From NCBI RefSeq assembly GCF_013364155.1, contig NZ_CP054916.1, forward strand, positions 6,135,001-6,199,000: 64,000 nt of DNA. The letters are read 5' to 3'. The notes beneath the pieces are model-generated. The model was given only the letters and a program-made list of their open reading frames with translations, did not search any database and was not told where the DNA came from. The translations under genes were made by a program, and so were the position numbers. Of the stretch, positions 8,867 through 19,431 are shown piece after piece (positions within the stretch are counted from its first letter, which is position 1; each line of letters begins with the position of its first letter). This stretch comes from Streptomyces sp. NA02950. Lineage in GTDB: Bacteria > Actinomycetota > Actinomycetes > Streptomycetales > Streptomycetaceae.

Positions 8867-10422
8867 TGGGCCTGTCCTTCAACCGCCGTCGGCTCGACGA
8901 CACCACGCTCGAAGCCGCCCCGCTGACCAACCTGATCGACACCAACACGGAGACGGCTACCCCCCAGCGCCAGCTCAGCGCACGCGAACTGCGGCGCTCC
9001 CGGCTGCTGGAGGACCCCGACGCGGTCATGCGCGTGGCTCCCAAGAAGGGGTGGCGACAGCCGTTCGCCGGACGTGCCGCCTCGCTCGTACGGTCGGAGG
9101 TTTTCCGGGCCGACACCGCGCGAGCCGCGGGCATCTATCCTTTTCTGCACGCTGGCAGCCTGCCGCCGCTTGGCGCCTACATAGGCTGGAACACCCTGAC
9201 CATGCAGGCGTTCTCCGCCCATCCGGCGGCCTGGGTGGGCGACGGTCTGTGCACCAACCCCAATGTCATGATCACGGGCATCCCCGGCAGCGGCAAGAGC
9301 GCCCATATCAAGGCCCTCTGCTTCCGGCTGATGGCTTTCGGCCACCGCACACTGATCGCCGGCGATGTCAAGGGTGAGTACCAGCAGCTCTGCCGCCATC
9401 TTGGCGTGGAGCCGGTCCGGCTGGGGCCCGGGCTGCCCGGCCGTCTCAACCCCCTGGACGCCGGACCACTGGGCCAGGACCTCGACAAGATCACCGACCG
9501 GGAGATGCTCCGAGCCCGGCTGAAGGAGATCCACCGCCGACGCCTCACCCTGCTGAAGGCCCTGCTGGAACTCCAGTTGCGGCGCAACCTCCTGCCCCAG
9601 GAGGAGGAGTGCCTCGACATCGCGGTGCGGGAGGTGACGGGCGAGCTGGCACATGTCGACGAACAGCGTCAGGAAGTCCCCACCCTGCCGCGTGTCTACC
9701 TGGTGCTGAAGGACCCCACCGACCGCATGGCGCGTGAACTGCGGGTGCGCGGCGATGACGTACAGACCGCGCGGGAGCAGATGGCCTCCATCCGCTCCGC
9801 CCTCGGCGGCATGATCCATGGCCATCTGGGCGGCCTGTTCGACGAGCACACCTCCATCTCCCTGGACTGGGACGCGCCGATCCAGTCCGTCGACATCTCC
9901 GCCCTGGAGCAGTACGGGGACGAGACGGTGGCGATGGTGCTGACCTGTGTCTCCTCCTGGGCCCAGGCCGCCATCGACCGCCCCGGGCGGCCCTGGATCG
10001 TGGTACGGGACGAGCTGTGGCGGCAGATGCGCAGCGGAGGCGCCGCCATGGTCCGCAAGATCGACGCGGACCTGCGGCTCTCCCGTGCGACAGGCACCAT
10101 CCAGGTGCTCGCCACGCACCGCCTCAGCGACCTTGAAGCGGTCGGCGCGGCCGGATCGGAGGCCGTCGCCATTGCCAAGGATCTGATCGCCTCCTGTGAG
10201 ACCCGCGTCCAACTCGCGCAGGACACCAAGCCGCTCAACCTCACCCGCGAGGCCATCGGTCTGACCGACGCCGAATGTGAGCTGATCGCGTCCTGGGGCG
10301 CGGGCCAGCGCGGCCGGGCGCTGTGGAAGGTCGGCCGCGGCGGCGGCTCCCACGCCGTTCAACTGATACTCTCCGCCACCGAGAAGCAGCTCTTCGAGAC
10401 CGACGAGAAGATGGTCGTGTGA
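8866..10422 (+). CDS. VirB4/TraC-like conjugation ATPase
   Basis: 518 residues starting at ATG 8866 inside a TGATG overlap with the SCO6880-like gene. The motor domain carries a Walker A loop, MITGIPGSGKSAHIKAL, at about residues 135-150, a helical insert near residues 205-260, IVVRDELWRQM as the Walker B-type acidic segment, and a downstream arginine/threonine-rich element (LSRATGTIQVLATHRLSDL) typical of VirB4/HerA-FtsK ATPases. It is shorter than classical VirB4 (about 800 residues) because the usual N-terminal domain is missing, presumably supplied by the separate upstream protein. It would energise assembly or transport through the channel. No relaxase or VirD4-type coupling protein is visible in this window. 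Confidence 0.85.
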   Translation: MGLSFNRRRLDDTTLEAAPLTNLIDTNTETATPQRQLSARELRRSRLLEDPDAVMRVAPKKGWRQPFAGRAASLVRSEVFRADTARAAGIYPFLHAGSLPPLGAYIGWNTLTMQAFSAHPAAWVGDGLCTNPNVMITGIPGSGKSAHIKALCFRLMAFGHRTLIAGDVKGEYQQLCRHLGVEPVRLGPGLPGRLNPLDAGPLGQDLDKITDREMLRARLKEIHRRRLTLLKALLELQLRRNLLPQEEECLDIAVREVTGELAHVDEQRQEVPTLPRVYLVLKDPTDRMARELRVRGDDVQTAREQMASIRSALGGMIHGHLGGLFDEHTSISLDWDAPIQSVDISALEQYGDETVAMVLTCVSSWAQAAIDRPGRPWIVVRDELWRQMRSGGAAMVRKIDADLRLSRATGTIQVLATHRLSDLEAVGAAGSEAVAIAKDLIASCETRVQLAQDTKPLNLTREAIGLTDAECELIASWGAGQRGRALWKVGRGGGSHAVQLILSATEKQLFETDEKMVV

Positions 10423-10649
10423 TGGTCCCTCAAGAGCTGATCCGGATCCGGCTCAGGTCTGGATGACAACATCATTCCGCCCGCGCCTGCGCACCCGGCT
10501 CGCCCACTCGATCCGCGGTGCCTGCGCTGGTAGCCGGCGGCCGAGCGTGTTGTGAGGGTTGTGAGGGTCTCGATCGGGGTGAGCCGCGGTCTTCAGTCCG
10601 GCAGCGGCCTGCTCGTTCGGGGTGGGAGGGGGCGAGCGGCTCCCGGATC
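10423..10649. other. non-coding stretch after the ATPase gene
   Basis: 227 bases with no convincing gene. Minus-strand frames are open across it, but their translations are Arg/Gly/Ala-rich and match nothing I know. It may be decayed element DNA, since it leads into the integrase remnant. Confidence 0.4.
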
Positions 10650-10912
10650 GGGTCGCTGACGTACGACCAAGCCGCGCCGCTTGTCCCCGCCCACCCAGCC
10701 CTCGTCGCCGTCCTCCGTGGCCTGATCCGGCAGGACGGCCTGCTCCCCCGGCGGCCTCCTCTTCCCCGGGGAGAAGGGCGGCCTGCTCGCCGGATCGGTC
10801 TTCCGCCGGGCCTGGAGCACGGCCCGCAAGACGTCCTGCCGAGCGCGAGTCCGCCTCGCCGGCCGGCAAGCACGTCCCACGCTTACGCTCACGCTACGCA
10901 GCACTCGCTAGT
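10650..10912 (+). pseudogene. degraded tyrosine integrase (C-terminal part)
   Basis: Reading the plus strand with two compensating frame changes recovers the look of a Streptomyces site-specific tyrosine recombinase. LVAVLRGLIRQDG at 10701-10739 is in one frame. GLLFPGEKGGLLAGSVFRRA, then WSTARK, at 10753-10830 is in the next. A stretch in the first frame again (DVLPSASPPRRP, then SHAYAHA) resembles the region after the motif and the YAH-type C-terminus. The box with the catalytic arginine (LRHA in relatives) is missing, so the remnant is probably also internally deleted. It lies about 65 bases from the 3' end of a tRNA gene, the classic place for an integrase beside its attachment site. It cannot be functional. 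The identification rests on motif resemblance only. Confidence 0.55.
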
Positions 10913-10930
10913 GTGCACCTGACCAGTAGA

Positions 10931-10956
10931 AACGCCCTCCCGAGAAGGAGGGCGTT
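10931..10956 (-). terminator. intrinsic-type hairpin after tRNA-Arg
   Basis: AACGCCCTCC and GGAGGGCGTT form a perfect 10-bp stem around the loop CGAGAA, 20 bases past the 3' end of the minus-strand tRNA gene. It is probably the tRNA terminator and lies between the tRNA and the integrase remnant. Confidence 0.7.
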
Positions 10957-10976
10957 CGGACACCGCGTGCACGGTG

Positions 10977-11049
10977 CGCCCCCGGCAGGACTCGAACCTG
11001 CGGCCAAGCGCTTAGAAGGCGCCTGCTCTATCCACTGAGCTACGGGGGC
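10977..11049 (-). tRNA. tRNA-Arg (anticodon TCT)
   Basis: On the minus strand the gene runs from GCCCCCG at 11049 through a D-arm (GCTCAGTGGATAGAGC), an anticodon stem-loop with CTTCTAA (anticodon TCT, reading AGA), and a T-arm with GGTTCGAGTCC, to the matching CGGGGGC acceptor strand and a G discriminator. All stems pair. Length is 73 bases without an encoded CCA. The integrase remnant next to the 3' end suggests that this 3' end served as the attachment site of the element on the left; no second copy of the tRNA end is visible in the window. Confidence 0.95.
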
Positions 11050-11422
11050 CGGTGGTGGTCGTGGAACGGTGAGCCCCCGGGTTCCGCGGAGCCGTCGGTG
11101 CAGCCGTGGTGCGGATGGCCGGGCTCAGCGGACCGTGACCTTGCCGGGGACAAGGATAGGGCTCCCTGCGCCTCGCCCCGGTTGCTTCACCTCCGTGGCA
11201 CGTTGTGGAGGTTCGGTGAAGCGGTCTGATAATCGCAGGCAGGTCCGAAACTCGCATCGTTTTTCACGCCTCAGCGGGCGGGTGTTGTCTACTCGTTATG
11301 CCTGCGCCCCGGCCGCCCCATCCGCCTCGTACCCCTTCTGGGGTGATCCGGGTGGGTCTCTTTGACGCGCACGAGTGAGCATACGCTTCAAAAAGACAAC
11401 AAAAACGGGCATTCTTCACAAC
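11050..11422. other. intergenic region between tRNA-Arg and dynA
   Basis: It must hold the tRNA promoter (minus strand) and the dynA promoter (plus strand). An imperfect inverted repeat, GCTTCACC and GGTGAAGC, flanks 11184-11222, and an AT-richer patch precedes dynA. No further gene is seen, apart from the possible 16-codon extension of dynA to a GTG at 11375. Confidence 0.4.
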
Positions 11423-13042
11423 GTGGCGATCTTGGACGTACGGCCCCGGCTGCTCGACGCGTTGACCGCACTGCGTGATCGTGTGGACGCCGCACGGTTT
11501 CCGCTCCCCCTTCCCGGCGCCGACCGCGCTCGTCGCAGCCGCGCCGAGCTGCTCGCCCAACTGGACGACTATCTCGTGCCCCGGTTGCGCGCCCCCGAAG
11601 CGCCCCTGCTGGCGGTGATCGGGGGCTCCACCGGGGCGGGGAAGTCCACCCTCGTCAACTCGCTGGTCGGCCGACGGGTCACCGAGGCCGGGGTGCTGCG
11701 GCCCACCACCCGTACGCCGGTGCTGGTGTGCCACCCCGAGGACCGCCCGTGGTTCGCCGGACAGCGGGTGCTGCCGCAGCTCACCCGGGTGTGGGTACCG
11801 GCGCAGGGGGAGCGGGCGGAGGGGGCGTACGACGACGAGGAGCGGGGGCAGGAGACGGCACGGGCGCTGCGGATCGAGACGGACCCGGAGCTCGCACGCG
11901 GACTCGCGCTGCTCGACGCGCCCGACATCGACTCCCTCGTCGCCCGGAACCGCGACCTGGCCGCCGAGCTGATCTGCGCGGCCGACATCTGGGTGCTGGT
12001 CACCACCGCCACCCGCTACGCCGACGCCGTCCCCTGGCATCTGCTGCGTACCGCGAAGGAGTACGACGTCACCCTCGTCACCGTGCTCGATCGGGTGCCG
12101 CACCAGCTCTCCGCCGAGGTGTCGCAGCAGTACGCGGCCCTCCTCACGGCGGCCGGGCTCGGCGATGTGCCGCGTTTCACCATCCCTGAACTGCCCGAGT
12201 CCGCGGGCGGGGGCAGCGGGCTGCTGCCCGCCACCGCCGTCGCCGCGCTGCGGTCCTGGCTCACCGAGCACGCCCAGGACCCGTACGCCCGGAGCGTCGC
12301 GGCCGCCCGTACGGCCGCCGGGGTGCTCGCCTCGCTGCGTGCCCGCATGCCCGCGCTGGCCGGTGCGGCCGCCGCCCAGCACGCGGCGGCGGTACGGCTG
12401 GTCCAGCGGGTCGAGGGGGCATACGGGGAGGCGCTCGAGCGGGTGCGGCGGGAGATCGCCGGAGGCGCGGCGCTCGCGGGCGGCGCGCTCACCCACTGGC
12501 ACGGTCTGCCGCACGACAGCACCCCCGAGGAACTGCTCCGCGCCCTCGCCGACTCCCTGGCGACCCTGCTGCGCAGCGCGGCGGCCGCCGCCGACGAGCG
12601 GATCGCGGAGACCGGGAAGCGGGATCCGGTGGCGGGGGCCGGGCTCGCGCCCTGCGACGCGCGCGGCGCGGCGGAGCGGATCGGCGTGGCCGTACGCCAC
12701 TGGCGGCGGTGCGTCGAGGAACTGGCCGAGGAGGAGGTGCGGGCGCGGGTCGCCGAGGGCGGCGGCACATGCCCCCCCGACGTGGTCGCCGCCCTGTTGA
12801 TGGCGTCCCTGCTGGGCGGCCGTCGCGCCCGTACGGCGGGCGAGCGGCTGGCCGAGACCCTGGGCGCCCACGGTGCGCTGAACCTGGGCGACCGCGGCGG
12901 GCAGCTGCTCGACGGCTGTGCCTCCCGCGCCCTGGAGGCGGAGCGCGACCGGCGGCTGGCGCCCCTGGACACCCTGGACGTGACGCCGGACCACCAGGTC
13001 CAGCTGATCGCCGCGCTGTCCGTACTACAGAAGGAGAGGTGA
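11423..13042 (+). CDS. dynA: dynamin-like GTPase DynA
   Basis: 539 residues from GTG 11423 ([19 protein letters not shown]); an in-frame GTG at 11375 would add 16 residues not shared by the relatives I remember. The GTPase domain shows G1 [17 protein letters not shown] at about residues 55-70, a G2/switch threonine segment [11 protein letters not shown], a G3-type LLDAPDIDS and a possible G4 region VTLVTVLDR. The C-terminal half is helical and alanine/arginine-rich, and no membrane helix is seen. Streptomyces dynA-dynB encode two dynamin-like proteins that stabilise FtsZ rings in sporulation septation, the soluble partner first and the membrane partner second. That is the arrangement here, with dynB starting six bases after the stop. 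Confidence 0.8.
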   Translation: MAILDVRPRLLDALTALRDRVDAARFPLPLPGADRARRSRAELLAQLDDYLVPRLRAPEAPLLAVIGGSTGAGKSTLVNSLVGRRVTEAGVLRPTTRTPVLVCHPEDRPWFAGQRVLPQLTRVWVPAQGERAEGAYDDEERGQETARALRIETDPELARGLALLDAPDIDSLVARNRDLAAELICAADIWVLVTTATRYADAVPWHLLRTAKEYDVTLVTVLDRVPHQLSAEVSQQYAALLTAAGLGDVPRFTIPELPESAGGGSGLLPATAVAALRSWLTEHAQDPYARSVAAARTAAGVLASLRARMPALAGAAAAQHAAAVRLVQRVEGAYGEALERVRREIAGGAALAGGALTHWHGLPHDSTPEELLRALADSLATLLRSAAAAADERIAETGKRDPVAGAGLAPCDARGAAERIGVAVRHWRRCVEELAEEEVRARVAEGGGTCPPDVVAALLMASLLGGRRARTAGERLAETLGAHGALNLGDRGGQLLDGCASRALEAERDRRLAPLDTLDVTPDHQVQLIAALSVLQKER

Positions 13043-13048
13043 CCGAAG

Positions 13049-15085
13049 GTGACCGCCACTGAGGGCCACGGAGCGAGCCACCCCGCGGCCGACCGGCCGC
13101 GCCAGACCTGGGACGACGGCCTCATCGCCCGGCGCGCCCAGCAGCGGGCCGAGGGGCGCGCGGTGCGCGGGGGCGCGGGCGCGGAGGCGGCGGACCCGAC
13201 GGACGGCAGAGACGGCGCCGACGCCGCCCCGGGCGGCCCGTGGGGGGACGACGGCTGCCTCGGTGACCGCGGACCGGACGGGGCGGCGGCGGTCGGCGCG
13301 ACGGGGGGCACGGGGCCGGGCCCGGGGTTCGGCCAGGAAACGGCCACGGACGGGCGGACGGCGGGCGGGCGAGGGGCGTACGGCAGCCCCTCGTACAGTC
13401 CGTACGGGCCCGGCGCGCGCGGTTTCGTCACCGGCGCCCTGCGGCCGCGCCTGGAGGCCCTGCGCCAGCTTGTCGGGCTGTCCCGCACCCGGCTGGACGG
13501 ACGCACCCTGGCCGGGGCCGGACGGGTGCTGGACGAGGCCGACGCCCGGGGGCGGCATCCGCTGGGCCACACCGTCGTCGCGCTCGCGGGAGCCACCGGA
13601 AGCGGCAAGTCCACTCTGTTCAATGCCCTGGCCGGGACACAGCTCTCGGAGGCCGGGATCCGCCGCCCCACCACCGCCGCGCCGCTGGCCTGCGCCTGGA
13701 CCGACCACGCCGACGGCCTGCTGGACCGGCTCGGGATCCCGATGGCCGACCGGCGCCGTCCCGCCTATCCGTACGACCCCGCGCTGCGCGGACTCGTCCT
13801 GCTCGATCTGCCCGATCACGACTCGGCCGCCGCGGGGCACCGGGAGCGGGTGGACCGGCTGCTGGGGCTGGTCGACGCGGTGGTGTGGGTGGTGGATCCG
13901 GAGAAGTACGCGGACGCGGTGCTCCATGAGCGCTATCTGCGGCCGCTGGCCGGGTATGCCGAAGTGACCTTCGTGGTGCTCAATCAGGTGGACCGGCTCC
14001 CGGGCGAGGCCGCCGACCAGGTGCTGGACGATCTGCGGCGGCTGCTGGACGAGGACGGGCTCGCGCTCGGCGAGCACGGGGAGCCAGGGGCCGCCGTACT
14101 GGCGCTGTCGGCGCTGACGGGGGAGGGCGTCGGCGAGCTGAGGGACATGCTGGGGCGGCTGGCGGCCGAGTGCGGGGCGGCGGAGCGGCGGCTCGCCGCC
14201 GATGTGGACGGCGCGACCGCGCGGCTGCGGCCGCAGTACGTCGCGGACGGCGGTTCGGTCGGGCTGAGCGAACGGGCACGGGCGGAGTTCGAGGACCGCC
14301 TCGCGGAGGCGGCGGGCGCGGCGGCTGCCGGGCAGGCGGCCGAGCGCGCCTGGCTGCGGGACGCGGAGTGGGCGTGCGGAACGCCCTGGGGGCGGGTCGC
14401 CCAGCGGGGGCCGTGGGGAGTGCGGGGTGCCCGGGGAGCGCAGGGCTCCCTGGGACGGTCCTCGGCGACGACGGGTGGCACGCGGTCGACGCGGCGGCGG
14501 GTGGAGGACGCCAGGGAGATCCCGGGGGCGCGGGCGAAGGCGGCGGCGGTCGAGGCGGTCACGGCCCGGCCCGCGGTGGAGGAGGCCGTACGGACGCTGG
14601 CGGACGAGGCGACGGCGGGACTGCCCGGACCCTGGGCCCAGGCGGTGCGGGAGGCGGCGGGGTGGGGCGGCAGAGGGCTGCCGGACGCGATCGACGAGGC
14701 GGTGGCGGCCGCGACGGCGGGGCGCCGCCCGGCCCGCCCCGGGTGGTGGTCGGTGGTGGCGTCGGCGCAGGTGGCGCTGTTGCTGGTGCAAGTGGTGGCG
14801 GTGGTGTGGCTGGTGGGGATCGTGTCGGGACTCTTCGGCGGGCCGGAGTGGTGGCTGCCCTCGATGCTGCTGTCGGGTGCGGTCGCGGTCAGCGCGGGGC
14901 TGGCGTGCGGGTGCGGAGTGGTGGCACGGGGGCCCGCACGGAGGTATGGGCGGATGGCCGAGGCACAGCGGCGCGAGGCGGCGGTCGCGTGCGGCCGGAC
15001 GCGGGTGCTGGAGCCGGTGGGGGCGGAGCTGGCTCGGTACCGCGAGGTGCGGGCGCAGTACGTCATCGCGGCGGGTGGGAGCTGA
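13049..15085 (+). CDS. dynB: dynamin-like membrane GTPase DynB
   Basis: 678 residues from GTG 13049, with an AGGAGAGG ribosome-binding site inside the end of dynA. Residues 1-125 are a low-complexity Gly/Asp/Arg-rich leader. The GTPase domain begins near residue 165: G1 VVALAGATGSGKSTLFNALA, switch RRPTTAAPLAC, G3 LLDLPDHDS and G4 FVVLNQVDR. Two membrane helices lie near residues 570-620 (VALLLVQVVAVVWLVGIVSG, then SMLLSGAVAVSAGLACGCGV). This YfjP-type protein with a C-terminal membrane hairpin is the expected membrane-bound partner of DynA. In S. venezuelae DynB contacts the divisome and anchors DynA at sporulation septa (established knowledge); the same role is inferred here. A Gly/Arg-rich insertion around residues 455-490 is probably disordered. 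Confidence 0.8.
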   Translation: MTATEGHGASHPAADRPRQTWDDGLIARRAQQRAEGRAVRGGAGAEAADPTDGRDGADAAPGGPWGDDGCLGDRGPDGAAAVGATGGTGPGPGFGQETATDGRTAGGRGAYGSPSYSPYGPGARGFVTGALRPRLEALRQLVGLSRTRLDGRTLAGAGRVLDEADARGRHPLGHTVVALAGATGSGKSTLFNALAGTQLSEAGIRRPTTAAPLACAWTDHADGLLDRLGIPMADRRRPAYPYDPALRGLVLLDLPDHDSAAAGHRERVDRLLGLVDAVVWVVDPEKYADAVLHERYLRPLAGYAEVTFVVLNQVDRLPGEAADQVLDDLRRLLDEDGLALGEHGEPGAAVLALSALTGEGVGELRDMLGRLAAECGAAERRLAADVDGATARLRPQYVADGGSVGLSERARAEFEDRLAEAAGAAAAGQAAERAWLRDAEWACGTPWGRVAQRGPWGVRGARGAQGSLGRSSATTGGTRSTRRRVEDAREIPGARAKAAAVEAVTARPAVEEAVRTLADEATAGLPGPWAQAVREAAGWGGRGLPDAIDEAVAAATAGRRPARPGWWSVVASAQVALLLVQVVAVVWLVGIVSGLFGGPEWWLPSMLLSGAVAVSAGLACGCGVVARGPARRYGRMAEAQRREAAVACGRTRVLEPVGAELARYREVRAQYVIAAGGS

Positions 15086-15165
15086 GGAAGGCCGCGGGAG
15101 CTGAGGGAGCGCCGCGGAGCCGGCGGAGCCGCCGCGGGAGCCGGCGGAGCGCTGAAGGGGCGGAC
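15086..15165. repeat. GC-rich short tandem repeats after dynB
   Basis: Degenerate units built on GCCGCGGGAGC and GCCGGCGGAGC recur several times directly after the dynB stop codon. They could fold into competing hairpins. A weak terminator function is possible but cannot be shown by eye. Confidence 0.5.
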
Positions 15166-15327
15166 TCCGTCGGGGGCTTCACCCGGACGGGGCACCGAGT
15201 TGTCCACAGCCTGGGGGTCGTGCACAGGGCCCGGCGGGAGCTCGCGAACACGTGCAGCATGGGAACCACGCAGCACGGCGGCGCCGCCGAGACGACGGGC
15301 CGCGAGATGACGGGGGAGGCGTGTCCG

Positions 15328-15867
15328 GTGAATGAGACCTGGGTGACGGTGGTGGGCAATGCCGCGACACGGCCGGATTTCCGGGAGACGGCGGCCGGGG
15401 TCGCGGTGGCCCGCTTCCGGCTGGCGGTGACGGTGCGTCGCTGGGACCGGAGACGTGAGATCTGGGCGGACGCGTATACGAGCTTCTACACGGTCTGGAC
15501 GTGGCGGTCGCTCGCGGCGAATGTGGCGGGTTCGGTGTCGCTGGGTGAACCGCTCCTCGTCCACGGCACGTTGCGGCTGCGGGAGAGAGAACGGGACCGG
15601 CCGCGGGAGCAGTCACGGGACCAGCAAGGGGACCGGACGGGAAGAGCGGGCGCGGAACAGGTGGTTCCGTATCGTCAGGAAGCAGAGGAGTACGGGGGGA
15701 TGCGCGGCGCGGGCGGGAGCGGCGCCGGTGGCGCCCATCGATGGATCACCGCGGAGATCGACGCGGTCGCCGTCGGGCATGACCTTTCACGCGGCACCTC
15801 CGCCTTTCGACGGGTCTCGCAGGCCAAACCTCTTTTCAACGTACCGAGCGGGGCAACTTCCGCCTGA
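15328..15867 (+). CDS. ssbB: single-stranded DNA-binding protein SsbB
   Basis: 179 residues from GTG 15328, nine bases after a GGGGAGG ribosome-binding site. The N-terminal 105 residues form an SSB-type OB fold (VNETWVTVVGNAATRPDF, then FRLAVTVRRWDR, then FYTVWTWRSLAANVAGSV and LLVHGTLR). The remainder is charged low-complexity sequence and ends in NVPSGATSA, so the acidic DDDIPF-type tip that recruits replication partners in canonical SSB is absent. S. coelicolor has a second SSB of this kind, SsbB, which lacks that tip and is needed for chromosome segregation in sporulation. The neighbourhood with the division genes dynA-dynB supports this assignment. The tail differs in length from what I remember, so orthology should be checked by alignment. 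Confidence 0.75.
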   Translation: MNETWVTVVGNAATRPDFRETAAGVAVARFRLAVTVRRWDRRREIWADAYTSFYTVWTWRSLAANVAGSVSLGEPLLVHGTLRLRERERDRPREQSRDQQGDRTGRAGAEQVVPYRQEAEEYGGMRGAGGSGAGGAHRWITAEIDAVAVGHDLSRGTSAFRRVSQAKPLFNVPSGATSA

Positions 15868-16074
15868 TTCTCGGCGATTTGTCGATAATCCCAGGTCATA
15901 CCGGGTCTCGGGCGGAGATAACAATTCCGATTCGGATCGGTGGGTGTCGACTACCGGCGGGGGTCGAGGGGTGTCTTTCTCCCTAAGATCCCTGAGTGCC
16001 CAACGGGGGTTCCTGAGTTTTGAGTTCGCTGGCGAGGCGCACCTACGGACTGGCGCTCGCCCGAAGGGAAAACC

Positions 16075-17472
16075 ATGATTGCTGCAAAGAGGCGGGGCTC
16101 GGCCCGCCTGGGCGCCGCCATGCTGGCGTCCGGCCTGGTCGCGGTAGGTGTGATAGCCGCTGCCGGTACCGCCGCCGCGGATGACACGGTCCCGAACCAG
16201 GGGGGCGCCACCGCCACGCTGAGCGGTCTCAAGACCTTCGACAAGGCCGTCATCCACGACGGCGGCAAGGACCAGCGCGTCGGGGCGGGTCTCTTCGAGA
16301 TGGCGGTCGACAACGGCGGCACCATCCAGACGTACTGCATCGACCTGCACAACCCGACGCAGGACAAGGCGAAGTACGAAGAGAAGTCCTGGAGCGCCAC
16401 CTCGCTGGCGAGCAATCCCAACGCGGGCAAGATTAACTGGGTTCTGCAGAACTCCTACCCGCAGGTGAACGACCTCTCGGAGCTGGCGAAGAAGGCGAAG
16501 TCCGGTCCGCTCACGGAGAAGACGGCCGCCGCGGGCACCCAGGTCGCCATCTGGCGCTTCTCCGACAAGGCGGATGTCGAGGCGGTCGACCCCGCGGCCG
16601 AGAAGCTGGCCGACTACCTCCAGAAGAGCGCTCAGAACCTCCAGGAGCCGAAGGCGTCGCTGACCCTGGACCCGCCCGCCGTCTCCGGCAAGGCCGGTGA
16701 GCGGCTCGGTCCGGTCAAGGTGCACACCAACGCGGACAGCGTCACCCTGACCCCGGGCACCGAGGCCGCCGCTTCCGGCGTCAAGCTCGTCGACAAGAGC
16801 GGTAAGACGATCACCAGCGCGGCCAACAACGGTGAGGTGTACTTCGACGTTCCGAAGGGCACCCCCGACGGCAGCGCCACGCTGACCGCCCAGGCCGCCA
16901 CCAAGGTCCCGGTCGGCCGTGCGTTCGCCAGTGCCACCAAGAGCCAGACGCAGATACTCGCGGGCTCCAGCGAGAGCACCGTCACCGCCACCGCCACCGC
17001 GAACTGGGCGAAGAAGGGCGCGATCCCGGCGGTCTCCGCCGAGAAGAACTGCGCCAAGGGCGGCGTGGACATCACCGCGACCAACAAGGGCGACGAGGCG
17101 TTCACCTTCGAGCTGCTGGGCCAGAAGTACACCATCGAGGCGGGCCAGTCGAAGACCGTCACCGCCCCGGTGAAGGAGGACCAGAGCTACTCCTTCACCA
17201 TCAAGGGTCCCAACGGCTTCGAGAAGACCTTCTCCGGCGTCCTGGACTGCAAGACCTCCAGCAGCGACGGCAGCAGCGACACCCCCTCCTCGCAGCCGAG
17301 CCCGGCGTCCGCCGGTGGCAGCAGCAGCGGCAGCACCGGCGGTGACGACCTCGCCGAGACCGGTAGCAGCAGCAACACCCCGATGATCGCGGGCATCGCC
17401 GTGGCGTTCGTCGTGATCGGCGGCGGCGCGGTCTTCCTCGTCCGCAAGAAGAAGGCGCCCACGGGCGAGTGA
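16075..17472 (+). CDS. thioester-domain surface protein with sortase signal
   Basis: 465 residues, ATG 16075 behind GAAGGG. There is a signal peptide with cleavage after about residue 36 (GTAAADD). The N-terminal TQXA/thioester domain has Cys88 in QTYCIDLHNPTQ and Gln156 in GTQVAIWRF, the pair expected to form an internal Cys-Gln thioester able to bond covalently to a surface. A mid region with alternating Thr/Ala/Lys strands is predicted beta-sandwich. A Ser/Gly linker leads to LAETG (about 426-430), a membrane helix and an RKKKAPTGE tail, a class E sortase substrate signal. It should be cell-wall anchored, possibly on aerial hyphae or for adhesion. No sortase gene is adjacent. A strong terminator follows. 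Confidence 0.85.
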   Translation: MIAAKRRGSARLGAAMLASGLVAVGVIAAAGTAAADDTVPNQGGATATLSGLKTFDKAVIHDGGKDQRVGAGLFEMAVDNGGTIQTYCIDLHNPTQDKAKYEEKSWSATSLASNPNAGKINWVLQNSYPQVNDLSELAKKAKSGPLTEKTAAAGTQVAIWRFSDKADVEAVDPAAEKLADYLQKSAQNLQEPKASLTLDPPAVSGKAGERLGPVKVHTNADSVTLTPGTEAAASGVKLVDKSGKTITSAANNGEVYFDVPKGTPDGSATLTAQAATKVPVGRAFASATKSQTQILAGSSESTVTATATANWAKKGAIPAVSAEKNCAKGGVDITATNKGDEAFTFELLGQKYTIEAGQSKTVTAPVKEDQSYSFTIKGPNGFEKTFSGVLDCKTSSSDGSSDTPSSQPSPASAGGSSSGSTGGDDLAETGSSSNTPMIAGIAVAFVVIGGGAVFLVRKKKAPTGE

Positions 17473-17559
17473 CCTCCCGGTCACCCTGGGTCGGCGGCCC
17501 TCGGGTCCGATGGGCGTGAGCGTCGGCGACGCACCGTGATGATGGAGTGATGGCACGGC

Positions 17560-17594
17560 GAAGGGCCGGAGTCCCACCGGGACTCCGGCCCTTC
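17560..17594. terminator. strong terminator hairpin
   Basis: GAAGGGCCGGAGTCCC (17560-17575) pairs perfectly with GGGACTCCGGCCCTTC (17579-17594) over a 3-base loop. It follows the surface-protein gene and separates it from ettA. No T-tract follows, as is usual in Streptomyces. Confidence 0.8.
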
Positions 17595-17762
17595 GTAGAC
17601 GGATGTACGCGGGCTCGTGGGCGGGCGGTGGACAACCGGTTTCCGCCTCGGGCTTGGCGTACGGCAAGATGGGGTGTATCTGCCCTCACGCGGTGGGAGC
17701 CGCCCAAGGACCACGCGGCGGGGCCGCACCTCGATACCTACCAGATTGCCGGACGGTTTCTC

Positions 17763-19427
<1,665 letters not shown>

Positions 19428-19431
19428 GCGC

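Noticed and set aside
10453..10873. Minus-strand frames opposite the integrase remnant
   Set aside because: Low-complexity Arg/Gly/Ala translation; the plus strand gives integrase-like motifs instead.
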